64,000 bases of DNA from Dryococelus australis (Eukaryota; Arthropoda; Insecta; Phasmatodea; Phasmatidae): positions 31,988,418 to 32,052,417 of the forward strand of contig CM056999.1 of the NCBI GenBank assembly GCA_029891345.1, in the 5' to 3' direction. Shown here one piece after another: positions 50,912-62,768 of the stretch. The stretch's first letter is position 1, and every line of letters begins with the position of its first letter. The notes under the pieces were generated by a model. That model was not told the DNA's origin and did no database searches. It was given only the letters and a program-made list of their open reading frames with translations. A program made the position numbers and the translations under genes.

Positions 50912-51327
50912 ATCAGGGCGAGCAGTCCTGGTTGTCCAGTGTGACAGCGTAACACATTCAATATGGAGACCAGACCCGTTCACAATAATTAAATATCAGG
51001 GCGAGCAGTCCTGGTTGTCCAGTGTGACAGCGTAACACATTCAATATGGAGACCAGACCCGTTCACAATAATTAAATATCAGGGCGAGCAGTCCTGGTTG
51101 TCCAGTGTGACAGCGTAACACATTCAATATGGAGACCAGACCCGTTCACAAGAATTAAATATCAGGGCGAGCAGTCCTGGTTGTCCAGTGTGACAGCGTA
51201 ACACATTCAATATGGAGACCAGACCCGTTCACAAGAATTAAATATCAGGGCGAGCAGTCCTGGTTGTCCAGTGTGACAGCGTAACACATTCAATATGGAG
51301 ACCAGACCCGTTCACAATATAATTAAA
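50912..51327. repeat. Minisatellite, 5 x 83 bp, nearly identical
   Basis: Units begin with atcagggcgagcagtcctgg at 50,912, 50,995, 51,078, 51,161 and 51,244, an exact 83-base period. Differences are few: copies 3 and 4 end in cacaagaatt where the others have cacaataatt or similar. The near-identity points to recent expansion or homogenisation. Confidence 0.97.
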
Positions 51328-52099
51328 TTGCACTTATAGTCATAAGTTTTAATTAACCTTACTGATATAGGACTTACAGTATCTGTAAAGCATATTCGAA
51401 AACTCTCTGCTTACGACGTCATGCGCAGCTGCCAACTTACGTGAAAAATAAACATTACTAAAACGTAACAACACAAAGCAAACAATAAAATATGCTGCTT
51501 CTGAAAATTACAAATGAAACGAAAAAAAATAATTAAAAAAACGTCATATTTTAATTAAGCAGGTCATACAAATTATAACGGTAAAATTATATTCACGTTA
51601 CTAAGCCATATACTTAATTACGTAAACATTGGCCCTTGCCAATATGACTGTCAATAAGGTACAATATTAGACGTCACACCAAGTAGATTGTTTAAATTCT
51701 GTGTTAAATGCAGAATATAATTTTTTTTCCCGCAAACGAACATATTTCGGTGAATGTCTCCGATAAAAATAATAAATGTTCGTTCGTTATGAACTCAATA
51801 TTCGAAACAGATGAGCCAAATAAATCATGATTCCGAATGAAGCATTTTGCAACGTAATTGGTAACGCGAACTACATTCGAGCTGGGAAACATAAATATTG
51901 GGTTGCCTTTTTTAAGTTCGGCACAAAAAGTGTAGCGTATGCCGATGTTGACTGTGTCGAATGTTTTCCTCCAAACTTGCTCTCAATTCAAATGAAAGGT
52001 TAATATTTGTTAGCGTGACTTGTTAGGCGACAGCAGGGCATGGCGAGGTTACTCCGTCCCGGCAGGGCTACGGATGTGATACATTTCCGCCCCCGGGAG
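51328..52099. other. Intergenic, nothing recognised
   Basis: AT-rich with no usable frame. Confidence 0.45.
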
Positions 52100-52860
52100 T
52101 AGTAAACGCCAGGTCCGGCCGCGCAGTATTTTCGTTTGGTTGGAGGCGGCGGTACGCGTGCGCGGCGGCGGCGGCTGTGGCGTATATCAGCGGCAGCGCA
52201 AATCGTGATTGAGGTTCCGTGTTGGGGCGTCATAACGCCGCCGCAGTTCCGTGTCTCGTCCACAGCTAAGCTCGCGTTTCCGAGGCCTAAATGGAGACAA
52301 ATCACCGGGACTCAGCGCCGCGCACAGAAGAAACTTTTTGCACCCCGCCCCAACCCCCTTGCCGCTGAGAAATGGACGTTTGTGTTGGGATTTCCACCCT
52401 CGGCACCTCCCGTTTTTATGTGGGAGGTCACCTGCGAGGGTGGCCGAGATAATGAAAATATCAAACAACGGGCTGCGGTAATCCCTTCAGAAGGGGTTTT
52501 AATACTGTAGAAAGCGCGTGATGAATTGCGCGCGGAGAGAGAGAGAGAGAGCGAGAGCGACTGCAGTTTGCCGGACGGAAGCTCTGGTCGGCGCGGAGTT
52601 ACGAACGTCGGTCCTCATAACTCACCGCTGGACGCAGCGCTCAGCTTGACGCTCTGATTCACGGGTTGGCTGGCCCCCGCTCTCAACTGTCCGCTGTAAC
52701 AATATAGATATACCAGTCTTACAAACAAATGGCTTGCACTCGCTTCGCCTCTCCGAGTTCATCTAGCGATTGCGCGGCTACGCAGGCCCCCCCCACTCCA
52801 ACTGCACTCCGACCTGCCTATAAATCTGCTCCGTGGATGACGAATAATTCACATTGTCGT
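52100..52860. promoter_or_regulatory. GC- and CpG-rich block, possible promoter/first-exon region
   Basis: Strong contrast with flanks: ggcggcggtacgcgtgcgcg-type sequence at 52,143-52,162, a (ga)n tract near 52,533-52,551 and many CpG. A TATA-like ctataaat at 52,817-52,824 lies about 30 bases before a ttcacattg that could serve as an initiator near 52,850. Frames here (for example 52,136-52,510) look like GC-driven chance. Orientation and any transcript are unknown. Confidence 0.3.
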
Positions 52861-53552
52861 GCACACAACGAGTATTTTATATCAAGGTGAAACACACGCA
52901 CAATATCCCAGTGGTCTGTTGGAATGTTCCATTTAAAACATGTTAGGTGCATTTTTATTAGTTTCATAGTTTACACAAAATGTTATGTTTAGTATTTGAG
53001 ACATCTCTATCATAAATATTGTTATATATTTTTGTTACGGGTATATTATTATAATACAAAGGAATGTTGTAAATTCGACTCATATTGATAATAATGCCAT
53101 CATAATTATGTTTATAACACTATGGTATTTCAAAATACGTGAAGGTTTGTAATAACTTATTATTCGATAATTAACTATAAAGGACCAACTACTTGGAACG
53201 CATTTTTATTTGCTGGAAACGAAACCAGTAAACATTTCGCATTCATCAGAGGACGTTGACGGTGTGGTTATGAACTTGTGGTAGTTATACGGCGATGCAT
53301 CGAGATTGGAAATGAATGTCCTATCATTTTTGTCTAAGACGCTGTCAGCTTGAGCCAAGTTAATGCTGTGCAAATAAAAACTTTATAATGTAGCATATAT
53401 TTAAATATTTTTAATCGAAGCCATTTTATTGACAATATTCGGCCCTCGTTTCATCCGTCATTTTCATCTCAGGTCAGACGCTGTTTATATATTTCCACCT
53501 ACTTTCCATCCGTATCACCTCGCAAAGTTATAATCACGAATTCAGTGACACT

Positions 53553-53559
53553 GTGTGTA

Positions 53560-53627
<68 letters not shown>
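53553..53627. repeat. Compound (TG)n(AT)n microsatellite
   Basis: A gtgtgt tract runs into about 26 AT units. Confidence 0.98.
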
Positions 53628-53632
<5 letters not shown>

Positions 53633-54231
53633 CTATTCAACTAATTCCGGCCATATTGGTATGCAAATAGTTCAGTTGAAGGCGCCATATATCAATGATA
53701 TTTTAATAATGTAACCTATATTTTCAAAATGATGCCCTTGCGGAACTTCAACTCTATTATATGCATTTCTGGATGAATTCGACACGATTAATCAGAACAT
53801 TCCACTCTAGTAGTAGCCGCCAAGAATATTAGAGCTTTTCTTTTAAAACTCTATTTTACCATTTACGCTGATTTTACCAACACAAAATATAAGGCATTTT
53901 GGCTCTGTGAGGAACTGTTAGACTAGTTTCCACTAACCTTGGCTTACATGTAATACACCGTGGTAGTATAAGCAGTCTGGAATTTGTTAACAGACAGAGT
54001 CATCTTTACAAAATTTTCAAATCACCTTAGGGTTTTTTTTTTTACATCCGGTCAATTTTTACGGAGGTTCGAAATGATCTGATGAACAGTGCGTGGGGAA
54101 AAATTCAGCATAAATGTTTCAACTGCACAAGTTCTTACCTGGATGACTGAATGTTAGAACAAACTACACGAGTTTGACGACTATCTAAAAAGTAAAATAT
54201 ATTCAAATATTAATTTCCTGAATCATTCAGT

Positions 54232-54262
<31 letters not shown>

Positions 54263-57200
54263 GATTGTTAAATGTCGTCCTACAGAAATTATAATAATTT
54301 TTTGACAGTTGCTATATATGAATATCCAAATTTTTCTTATGGCATGTTAATCGGATAGGCGGTGACAGGGAGGCATAATAAACTGACTTAACCTCTCACA
54401 TATCGTACTGATAAATCCACAACTTTCCCGGAATTCGAATATTTAATATCGAAATCTATAGATAAATTTTTAGCAAGTTAGGTTATAGGTGTCACCGTAA
54501 GTTAATTTCGTGTTACGTGTGCGGAAGGTATAAAAACCGGTGTCTTAAGAGGCTGCATCATTCCTTATACAGAAATAGTTGGTTTTATTGTCATAACAAA
54601 AGATTCAGGGTCATTACTGAACATTTTTAATATAGAAGCTTACATTTCATTGTTTATAGGTGTCCCCTGATTGTAATTAAAATTTAATAATAAATTATTA
54701 GGTATATCAAATTTTATACGAAGGTCATTGTTTGATAAATGTGCATTAATAGTTCATATATTATATCCGTAAAGATGGAAAAGATTTTATTGTCACATTA
54801 TTCAATAAAGCCTCTCAAATTTTAATTAGAAGAAATAAGGAAAAACATTTTTTTTTGGGTGACGCGCGATTTTAATTATAAAACACGAACATGGCAAGAC
54901 ATTTCGGAGGCTTGTAGTCAAGCGTTCGGAGCACCTTTGACTGACGACAAGTTAGCAAGCACACAGTAATTGTTGGGCGAGGCGCGTGATGGACACGGCG
55001 AAGCTATTCTCGTCTCAGCTCAGTGGCAAGGCTGGGCACGATCGTATTGCAGGGACTTCCCCCCCCCCCCGGTACTTCCATTCAGCTCGCCAGCAACCGC
55101 TAATTGCACAAGTTGCGTGTGTGTTCGTGTGCTTGTGTAAGCGGGGCGAACTGCGTGATAAGCTATCAATCCTCTCCGGCCAGGCAGCTAATGAGTAAAT
55201 CGCGTGGCTCTGCACTCACTCTGTCTTAAGCCATATTCGCTCTGACCGAAGTGACCTGATCGGCCCAACTGGACCGCTGCTCCGCTGGCCACTGCCTTTC
55301 AGCTTATCACCACGTGCTTCCTGCTCTACTACATGGTTCGTCTATTTTCTTGGATTTCGCCGCCTTTTAGAAGTCTTGCTCTATCACTTATATCACAAAT
55401 AATTAAAGAAGTACTAAAGTACTACATATTTCCATTTCTACCGTTTATTACCGCAAAGCAAACTTAATTAGTTGAAATTACATAATTGTTAATTTTTTTA
55501 CATTTTGTTATTTTAATTTTATTTTGATGTTTTCATTACTTCTATAGTCTAGTTACTCCAGGAACCCATAATATAATAACCATTCCTGATATTTTTTAAA
55601 ATAAATTCTCTCTCTTTTTTTCCCCCCTCTAAACGTTCATTCACAAATAAACGTTTATCAATCACACGAAACGATTCCTGATGACACTTTTTTTTTCTGC
55701 GTTATTCTATCAAGTCGTACTATAAACTGTCCCACGACAAAGGCTAACCACATGTCCTCCACGTGGTTGAAGTGCTATCCGCGTCTGAATGATTTCGAGG
55801 CCTACATACGCTCACTGTATGGTTTGAAAATTGGAGAAAACGAATACTGGATTTCCGGGTGGTAGTGTAACTGGCACAGGGCGCAGCGTTTCACTGCCTA
55901 GACTACAGTTAATATAATTTTACCTCCATGAGCACTGCGCATACTCGGAGTCTAGTGGCTTCTCTTACAGAAATGCGAATAATATAGCGTGCGGTACGTG
56001 ATCTCTAGAAATTACGGACTAACGTCATTAGAGAGCACAGTTGAAATTTTCCCGTCCCCGGCCAACTTCTAGTGCACTTTGTGCGATGTCCGTAATCATC
56101 AATAAAATCTCATCAACAGCGCTGTCACTTAAAGTTTCCCGATATGCCGTGTGTTACATCGGAAATAATTACGGCGATCCATTCACAAGAAGTGTTTACT
56201 TCCATTTCCATAGAAAAAGACAGCACGCTGTCAGCAGTCATTGGTAACAGATCGAGTGGTTATGTAGTAAATTATCTTGGTCAATCGTCGTGGAAGTACA
56301 AAGCAATATAACTGGAAAAAAACACATATATACAATGATAGAATAAGGGGAATTTAAACAATCTTCATTCGTGAAAAATGTTACACTTCTGACTAAAGCG
56401 ACATGTTTTGTCTCGTTGTGTGTGTGGTTGTGCTGTGTTGACATGCATTAATTATCGTTTATGTACACAAGACCTAGCGTATTATTGTCCGTTTTGTAGT
56501 GCAATTATTGAGTTCAATTTTTTCTTTGAGAAGTTGCAGTTGTGTAGTTTTCTCACAGAACTGCAGAATGCATACACGAATGAATAATGTGGCTGGGATC
56601 AAAACTATGTCAGCTCTGTGCGATAAGATAATGTGTGTGTGTGTTGTCATCCTAATTATAGTGTTATCACTAATATAACTGAAGAAAGTTTATCAAGAAA
56701 AAAAAAGAGGTCTGAGTAGCTACCGACATTTAAAGAATAATTTACCGTTGGCTATGTCATATCATTGTTAACGTAAGCTATTGTAGCGTAGATTTAAACA
56801 GGTAACCTCCTAACAACATTGTTTCCCTTCGTGTATTGTAAATAACCAGATTCGGATGTTTACTTCCCTGTGCAGTTAACTTAATATAGAGGATGGCTCA
56901 TAAATAACTCACACTAACTGTTTTATGGGAAAATTTTCATACTGATACCCAAAACGAAATCACTTCCTTCGTAACGTAATGGTGGAGCCTGTTATACAGA
57001 TATTTATGGAAAATCATGATTCATAAAATATCTGTCTGTTGCTCGTTAATAAAGATGTTAAAATTATTATTTTAGCTGAAGCTCTAGCAATGTAGAATTC
57101 GAATAAACCTTGTCTGTAATAACATGTTATATCTTAACCATCGACCTTAAGTGGAAAACTTTTATTTTAAGGGTCAATGATTTTTCGTGTAGAAATATGA

Positions 57201-57395
57201 GTTCACACAGTGCCCTATATAGACACTTGCAGATTGTCTGATATGATTCACTGCTGTGTCAGAAAGTAGCAATCTTCCAGTCTGATCAGACTACTTAAAC
57301 ATAATGGCTGACCAGAATATGTTAAACAGCTTACGCAATTCTACTGCCAGCATTCCAAGTTAGGCTGGAGAAATGTATTTGTGTTATATGCACTG
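53628..57395. other. Intergenic; poly-A run and a GC-richer block
   Basis: Poly-A at 54,237-54,262. 54,890-55,330 is GC-richer with CpG, and a poly-C run at 55,061-55,070; a regulatory region is possible but unsupported. The remainder is AT-rich with no recognised content. Confidence 0.4.
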
Positions 57396-57817
57396 TATAA
57401 AAGCTGTTCACGATAAAGTGAGCACTTTTGAAATATGCCTTGGAAAAAAGTCACTGCTCCCACTTGCATATATAACGGGCGCACTACGTGACATGCGCAG
57501 TAAAGTTGGTAACGTTGGAGGGAAAATAGTTCCATATCCTAACGTCGAATAAAAACATTTTAGGTAACCATTTGTAACAACTTAAATTATTTATTTCACT
57601 TTCTGTATTTTTATACAGCGAAGTGTAAGAATTAACACATTTGTAAAATATTTAATTTTCTAATAATTTCATGGTTTCACTCGACCGACGTACGAACAAA
57701 CCGATGCGTTCCATGGCAGTGTTAATTTTACATAAGGAGGAAGAATGCACAGAGGTTATAAAAGTAGATCTTAAGCAGGGCTATCAGAAGTGCTCATTTG
57801 ACCGTGAACAGCCTATA
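57396..57817. mobile_element. MITE-A, full copy
   Basis: The left end reads tataaaagctgttcacgata then aagtgagcacttttga. The right end is the inverse (gtgctcatttgaccgtgaac then agcctata). The interior 57,440-57,545 matches the reverse complement of 60,487-60,590 closely (gtaacgatatatgg/accaactttattgcgcac-type sequence), so these two copies are homologous over most of their length in opposite orientation. Confidence 0.75.
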
Positions 57818-58342
57818 CTAGCCAGAATGTCAGGTCAACCTGCGGTCCACGACGCAGGAGGAGCGAGGTGTTTGCAGACAGCGACGAGATCGGCGAAAGT
57901 GGCAATGGCGGCGCAGCAGTGGCAGCGGGTGAATCGCAGAGACGCCGTCAGCGTTAATGGAATTGTGAGGTTCTCCCGGCCGAGCTGTGATCTATAAACG
58001 TGCTCGCTGTTCTCCCAGGCTGACGCCGCCACGATACACACAGGACGCAAGTGCGCTCAGGCGCAGTGGCGTAACGGTTCCTCCGAGACCTGGCGACTGG
58101 TGCTGTGTCTTAGAACTCCACGTCTGTTTTACGAAACTATTACACATGCGTCAACTATTACACATTACTTTCATCACTCCACGCACATTACAAACACCTG
58201 GTTACAAATAGCTTTTCCCGACCTCTATATCTCGAAATGCATGCCTTATGTACATACAAAAGTATCCAAGGAGCATTCACTGAACCTTGCTACAGACTTT
58301 ACACCAGTACAATTATAAGATCGCCGCTTAAAACCCCCACAG
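57818..58342. other. GC-rich, CpG-rich stretch
   Basis: 57,830-58,130 is GC-rich and contains gtggcaatggcggcgcagc (57,898-57,916), an ATG in fair start context followed by MAAQQWQRVNRRDAVSVNG and a stop at 57,995. It could be a first exon upstream of the 58,343 exon candidate. Evidence is weak. Confidence 0.25.
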
Positions 58343-58465
58343 GAAGACGCTGCACGACTAGAACAGAGCCTTGCGCGTAGTGGTGATGGCGCACTTGATG
58401 CACGCGGCAGTGTGGCCCTTATCGCCCCCTCGGTTCTCGGCCTCAAACTCGTTTACCACTACCAG
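58343..58465 (+). CDS. Candidate internal exon, product unknown
   Basis: Flanked by an acceptor (cttaaaacccccacag ending at 58,342) and a strong donor (ccag then gtaagcgg at 58,466). It is 123 bases, phase 0 at both ends, and open throughout: EDAARLEQSLARSGDGAL, DARGSVALIAPSVLG, LKLVYHYQ. The hydrophobic SVALIAPSVLGLKLVY part could be membrane-associated. The opposite strand is also open over 58,482-58,358 (VKGAAYLVVVNEFEAENRGG, then HTAACIKCAITTTRKALF and a TAG), so the true strand is uncertain. The plus strand has the better splice signals. High GC makes chance open frames likelier here. No family recognised. Confidence 0.35.
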
Positions 58466-58804
58466 GTAAGCGGCGCCTTTAACTGGAATCCGTAGTGACA
58501 AATTTTCATCGCCTCGAGGTCATGGCTGGCTATTATTGAGAAGCATTGCGACGCAGGGCCCTCACAATGTTGCGCTTTATTCCCGAGTAGCTGAATGTCC
58601 TGCAAACTAGATATCTAACAGAACGATATTACTACGTGCGATGTAAACCAATGGGATGTCACTCTGGACTTTTCCCCTTTCGCTTAAGAAAACTGCCCAG
58701 GTAAGCCATCGAAATGTTTTTAACAATTTTCACAATTTTTATTTTATTTACGAGCGTATTGATTAGGATAGAAGTAAAAAGTAGCAACAGTAGATAAGAG
58801 TTTT
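58466..58804. other. Short intergenic or intronic stretch
   Basis: Nothing recognised between the exon candidate and the 26 bp array. If the exon is real, the array is intronic. Confidence 0.3.
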
Positions 58805-58962
58805 ACCTTTCCTAGAAAAAAGTCGTATTTACCTTTCCTAGAAAAAAAGTCGTATTTACCTTTCCTAGAAAAAAAGTCGTATTTACCTTTCCTAGAAAAA
58901 AGTCGTATTTACCTTTCCTAGAAAAAAGTCGTATTTACCTTTCCTAGAAAAAAGTTGTATTG
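58805..58962. repeat. Minisatellite, 6 x 26-27 bp
   Basis: Units acctttcctagaaaaa(a)gtcgtattt start at 58,805, 58,831, 58,858, 58,885, 58,911 and 58,937. Length varies only in the A run. Each unit has ttaccttt then aag, a pyrimidine tract reminiscent of splice acceptors but without a usable ag/exon. Confidence 0.95.
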
Positions 58963-58999
58963 CTAGAACGAAGAGCCACTGAGGTTTGCGGATGCAAAA

Positions 59000-59300
59000 T
59001 GTTCTCTGGTCAGCTGTGCCAGGCTCTAGGAACGGGCATTGTGTCTCATTGGCTACTGAATGCTGCGAAAGTATTCCTAGACTGCCTGCCGGCTGGCGAG
59101 CAGGTTCTTAGCAGCTGATTGGCTAATGGTGCTCCAGCACATTGCTGACCAGTAGTGCCGTTCTTCTGGAGCGCGCACGAGCGCCAGTTTCACTTCTGTA
59201 TTGATAAACATTCTGTAGCGGTGGCGTCCTACTCGTGACTTTGCGTCAGATGGAATTTGAGGCGCGGTCTTACGTTCAAAGCTACCTGTTTGATATTACG
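59000..59300. promoter_or_regulatory. CCAAT-box-containing GC-richer block
   Basis: Two inverted CCAAT boxes (attggct at 59,048-59,054 and 59,118-59,124), 70 bases apart, in a GC-richer block with gagcgcgcacgagcgcc near 59,168. No TATA or coding start identified. Confidence 0.25.
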
Positions 59301-59315
59301 TGCTGATTTAAAGTG

Positions 59316-60059
59316 TTACACTGAGAGAAAAGTTTGTTCCAGCAAGCAAATATTGGTTTGTATAACGCAAAAGAAATCATACTTTGTTACCCCAACAAAA
59401 CATTTTGTTGAGTAAACAAAACTTGAAAAGCAGTAAAGTTAATTTTTTTACGAATTAACAAAACCTCCGTGTTGGGCCAAAATAAATTTTATTGTAAACA
59501 AAATATTAAGTTTAAACAACGGTAAATATTTGCTTGCCCTCCCATTTGATTGCCTTCTTTCGGAAATAGAGCTCGAGAATTAGTTTGGAATTTTGTAACA
59601 ATTAGGACACTAACAGTGGTTGTTGGTGTATTTTTTTTATGCTTACGAATGGGAAAAAAATCTTAATAAAACTAATTCAAAAGGAAACTAAAAATAAAAG
59701 CCGCAATACTTGCGCACGTGTTGTCCAGTATTCAAAATTAATTTATTTTAAAACATTCATATCTTAGCAGAAGTTGCTTCAGCTAAGTTGCTTAGCGTGT
59801 AGCGCCCGCCTGCAAACGATCCACGTTCATATCACGGCCGAGCTATCGGTTTTTCCTATACTAACCGAAACTCTTTATTCTACGTAAAGACAAGAAATAT
59901 TTAGTTGCAATAACCAAATCTTTGTTTGGAGCAACCAAATGAGAACAGCAAAATAAATGGATTTCAACCACAAAATATTTCACTGCCCCTGTACAAACAA
60001 TTAATTTGGTTGCGTGAAATAAACTTTGTTTGATTTCACAAATCTATTTTTCTGTGTAA
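59316..60059. mobile_element. MITE-C, about 0.74 kb
   Basis: The left end ttacactgagagaaaagttt is inverted at the right as atttttctgtgtaa (60,046-60,059). Both flanks are rich in gtttgtt/aacaaac motifs (59,330-59,520; 59,900-60,030). No transposase. A tRNA-like head lies inside. Confidence 0.6.
59755..59880 (+). mobile_element. tRNA-like SINE head inside MITE-C
   Basis: The sequence ttgcttagcgtgtagcgccc (box-A-like, near 59,788-59,807) and acgttcatatcacgg (box-B-like, near 59,823-59,837) suggest a decayed SINE. Confidence 0.4.
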
Positions 60060-60249
60060 TAAGAAACAATTCGAATAATGCCTCTGTAGTATTTTTAGCA
60101 ATTTGCCCTAGTGTTCAGTATAGGTATAACATATAATGTATAATGAAATTCTTCGTGTATAATGAAACTTGACGTGAGGTTTCCGCTTGAAGCAGGGCCT
60201 CCCACGCTGGATGAGAGAAGTCTGCCGCTAATCTGAGCCAACTGTGTCT

Positions 60250-60659
60250 TATAGTCTGTTCACGGTAAAATAAGCACTTTTGGATCCACTTGTATTCACG
60301 TTATGTATTCTTCAACCTTGTGTAAAATAAACATTGCCATGGGTCTCGTAACTTTAATTCATGCGTCGGTCAGGTGAAAATGTGAAATTATTAGAAAAAT
60401 ATATATTTTACAATTCTGGCAATTTTCACACTCCGGCGTACGAAAAAAACAGAAAGAGAACAAAATAATTTTATTCTTCACAAATCGACACCTAACACTT
60501 TTTATTCGACTTTAAGACATGGAACTACTTTCCATATATCGTTACCAACTTTATTGCGCACATGTCACTCAGTGCGCCCATCGAAATACAAGCAGGTAAA
60601 AGCAGTGACTTTTCTAAGGTTGATTTCAAAAGTGGTCACTTTATCGTGAACAGCCTTTA
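60250..60659. mobile_element. MITE-A, full copy
   Basis: The left end reads tatagtctgttcacggtaaa then ataagcacttttgg. The right end is the inverse (aaaagtggtcactttatcgt then gaacagccttta). It is homologous to 57,396-57,817 in reverse orientation. The short frames at 60,562-60,849 are by-products. Confidence 0.75.
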
Positions 60660-60749
60660 CCTGAAGGACATTCATGTCGATCCGGCCAGTCCGCAGAGAA
60701 CGTGTAACGTGAGACGCGCTATAGGTAGATACGTAGCGGAATGATGACG

Positions 60750-60925
60750 GGGCACACAATAGGAGAACCCCGAGAAAACCCCTCACACCACAGTAGCACC
60801 CGCAGCTCTCCCCAAATGAGAATCCTCCATCCTGAAATCTCCTACCCACCTTGACCTGGGATCGAGTATGGGACCTGAGAAGTAAGAGGCCAGTGATTAT
60901 TCAACTGGGCCAACCACGGGTCCTT
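60750..60925 (-). mobile_element. tRNA-derived SINE
   Basis: On the minus strand a box-A-like ttggcccagttgaat and a box-B-like actcgatccca are about 45 bases apart. The body contains gaggggttttctcggggttc, also seen in the 37,241 SINE. Confidence 0.65.
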
Positions 60926-61227
60926 ATCGTATAATGATGTTGCATAATGTTCTTCTGTTAGTAACGGTGTTATACGTTAATAATACGGATATATCAGTAG
61001 TGCAGTTTATGGTCAGAAGGTAAAGGCCTATGTTGGCATTTTCAAAGTATTTCATCTTGACACATCACACAGGAGTAAACCAATCCTGTATTGTAGCCTG
61101 CTACACATTATTTAGTTACTTACCTATGTGTGCCATAGCAAAACAATTCAGCACTTTATATAATGAAAAGTTACTGTTTAATATTACGTGCAATGTCAGT
61201 CACAGTACAGAATATAATATCTGTCCT

Positions 61228-61470
61228 ATAGCCGGAGCGAGGGTACGCAGTGATAAACCACTAGACCCTCATTCGGCATGAAGCGGGTTCCATTTCGTAT
61301 CTGGCCATCCTGTTTTCGGTTTTCAATGGTTTCCCGAAACTCCTTCAAGCGAATAATGGGAAGGATCGTTTCTACCTACCAAGGTCTATTCTTTTCCCGA
61401 TTTTCTGTAATGACCTCGCTGTCGGTGAGACAGTCAGTCAAGTAGTTTTTGCATTATGACTTAACTCTTT
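61228..61470 (+). mobile_element. tRNA-derived SINE
   Basis: Head gagggtacgcagtgataaac with ccactagaccctcattcgg and a box-B-like gggttccatttcgta. The body has ttttcggttttcaatggttt and, near the end, taatgacctcgctgtcggtg, a segment I recall from a widespread insect SINE family. The family name is from memory. Confidence 0.65.
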
Positions 61471-62713
61471 TTGAGTCTCGCAAATAAAATAAACCAAACC
61501 ACTTCCAAAAGACCGAGCACTAGATACATAGATATCTCTATATAGTTCAATGACCTTTTTTTTTGTTCAATATAAATTATCTCAGGTGAGTTTTCTTTTG
61601 TATTTCTACAGTTCCTTTTTGCTAACTGGTTTCGAGAGTTGAAAGAGAGGAATAATATTTGTCGTTTAGCAGAAATCCTAATGAGATCTCATGGTTTTAA
61701 AAAAAATTGACTAGATATAAAAGCACAAAATATGTATTTTGCTTCGCGTCATTTTAATAGTGTGTTCTGGGACCGTCCGGTGCATTTGCCGTTTATGAAG
61801 ACCAACCGGGATACATGAGATTTCGTTCTTTTCGAAGCAGTAGTAGCCGCAGGTCCAGCGTACTTCGGGTGCATGCGAGTTCCATCCATCAAATTAATTA
61901 TTTCAGTCGCAAATAATTTAGTTTTAGGCGTCGAAACGAATAAAGTTTTCGTCTGGAACTGTACGACTGCTCTCCGACATATCGGCACCAGTTAAAATGT
62001 GTCTGCGTGCCGTATTATTGGCAGCAGATCTGTACGAGAATACAAGATGTAGTCTCATCAACGAGCGTGTCTCCCAAATGCAAGGACTACCCACATTGGA
62101 AGCTTATGTTTTCTTTCGTGCACCGTGCAGACATTGAAGCCACGCCCTGTGCAAAGTCCTGTCTAGATGACACATAAGCTGAAAGGGTTAAGAAAGGAAG
62201 GCTGGATTACTGTAATCGTGATTGCTGCAGTTCGCAACGTAAGGTTGTTGAAGAACAAAGTGCTCTAGTGAGGTGCGCATTAACCGATTTGTGTGCTGCC
62301 ACAGTGAACTCGCGATAAACACGTGGCTCGGACAAGGGCCAGCTCATGGTTTACGTGAATATGCGCTCTGGCATATTGAATGTTAGTACAATTTCATAAA
62401 GCTGTGTATATTCACTGACATTTTTACGGGAATGTACAGTTAACATACGGTAAAGTGATCCAAAATAAAGGAAAACGCAACTTGGCTCCTTAAATGCAAA
62501 ATACGCAATTACTCGGTATTCGCTGTATCTTCGAGTTTCCGAAACGAACCACGCAGAGACAGCCAGAATTTTTCTTCGACACTGTGACCAGAAAATTATC
62601 GTTTCTGTGGCTATTAGAATACCCACACCACATAGACCTATTCATTCAAACATCGGACAGAGGAACATTACTAGAACTTGGAATAAATTAGATATGCCAC
62701 ACACACACGCACG

Positions 62714-62768
<55 letters not shown>

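Noticed and set aside
50912-51327. CRISPR array
   Set aside because: The units are contiguous with no variable spacers, the period is 83 bases, and the surroundings are eukaryotic. The same applies to the 78, 70 and 26 bp arrays.
52136-52510. 124-codon plus-strand frame
   Set aside because: Low-stop frame expected from GC-rich sequence; poly-Gly/Arg start, no motif, and opposite-strand frames are equally open.
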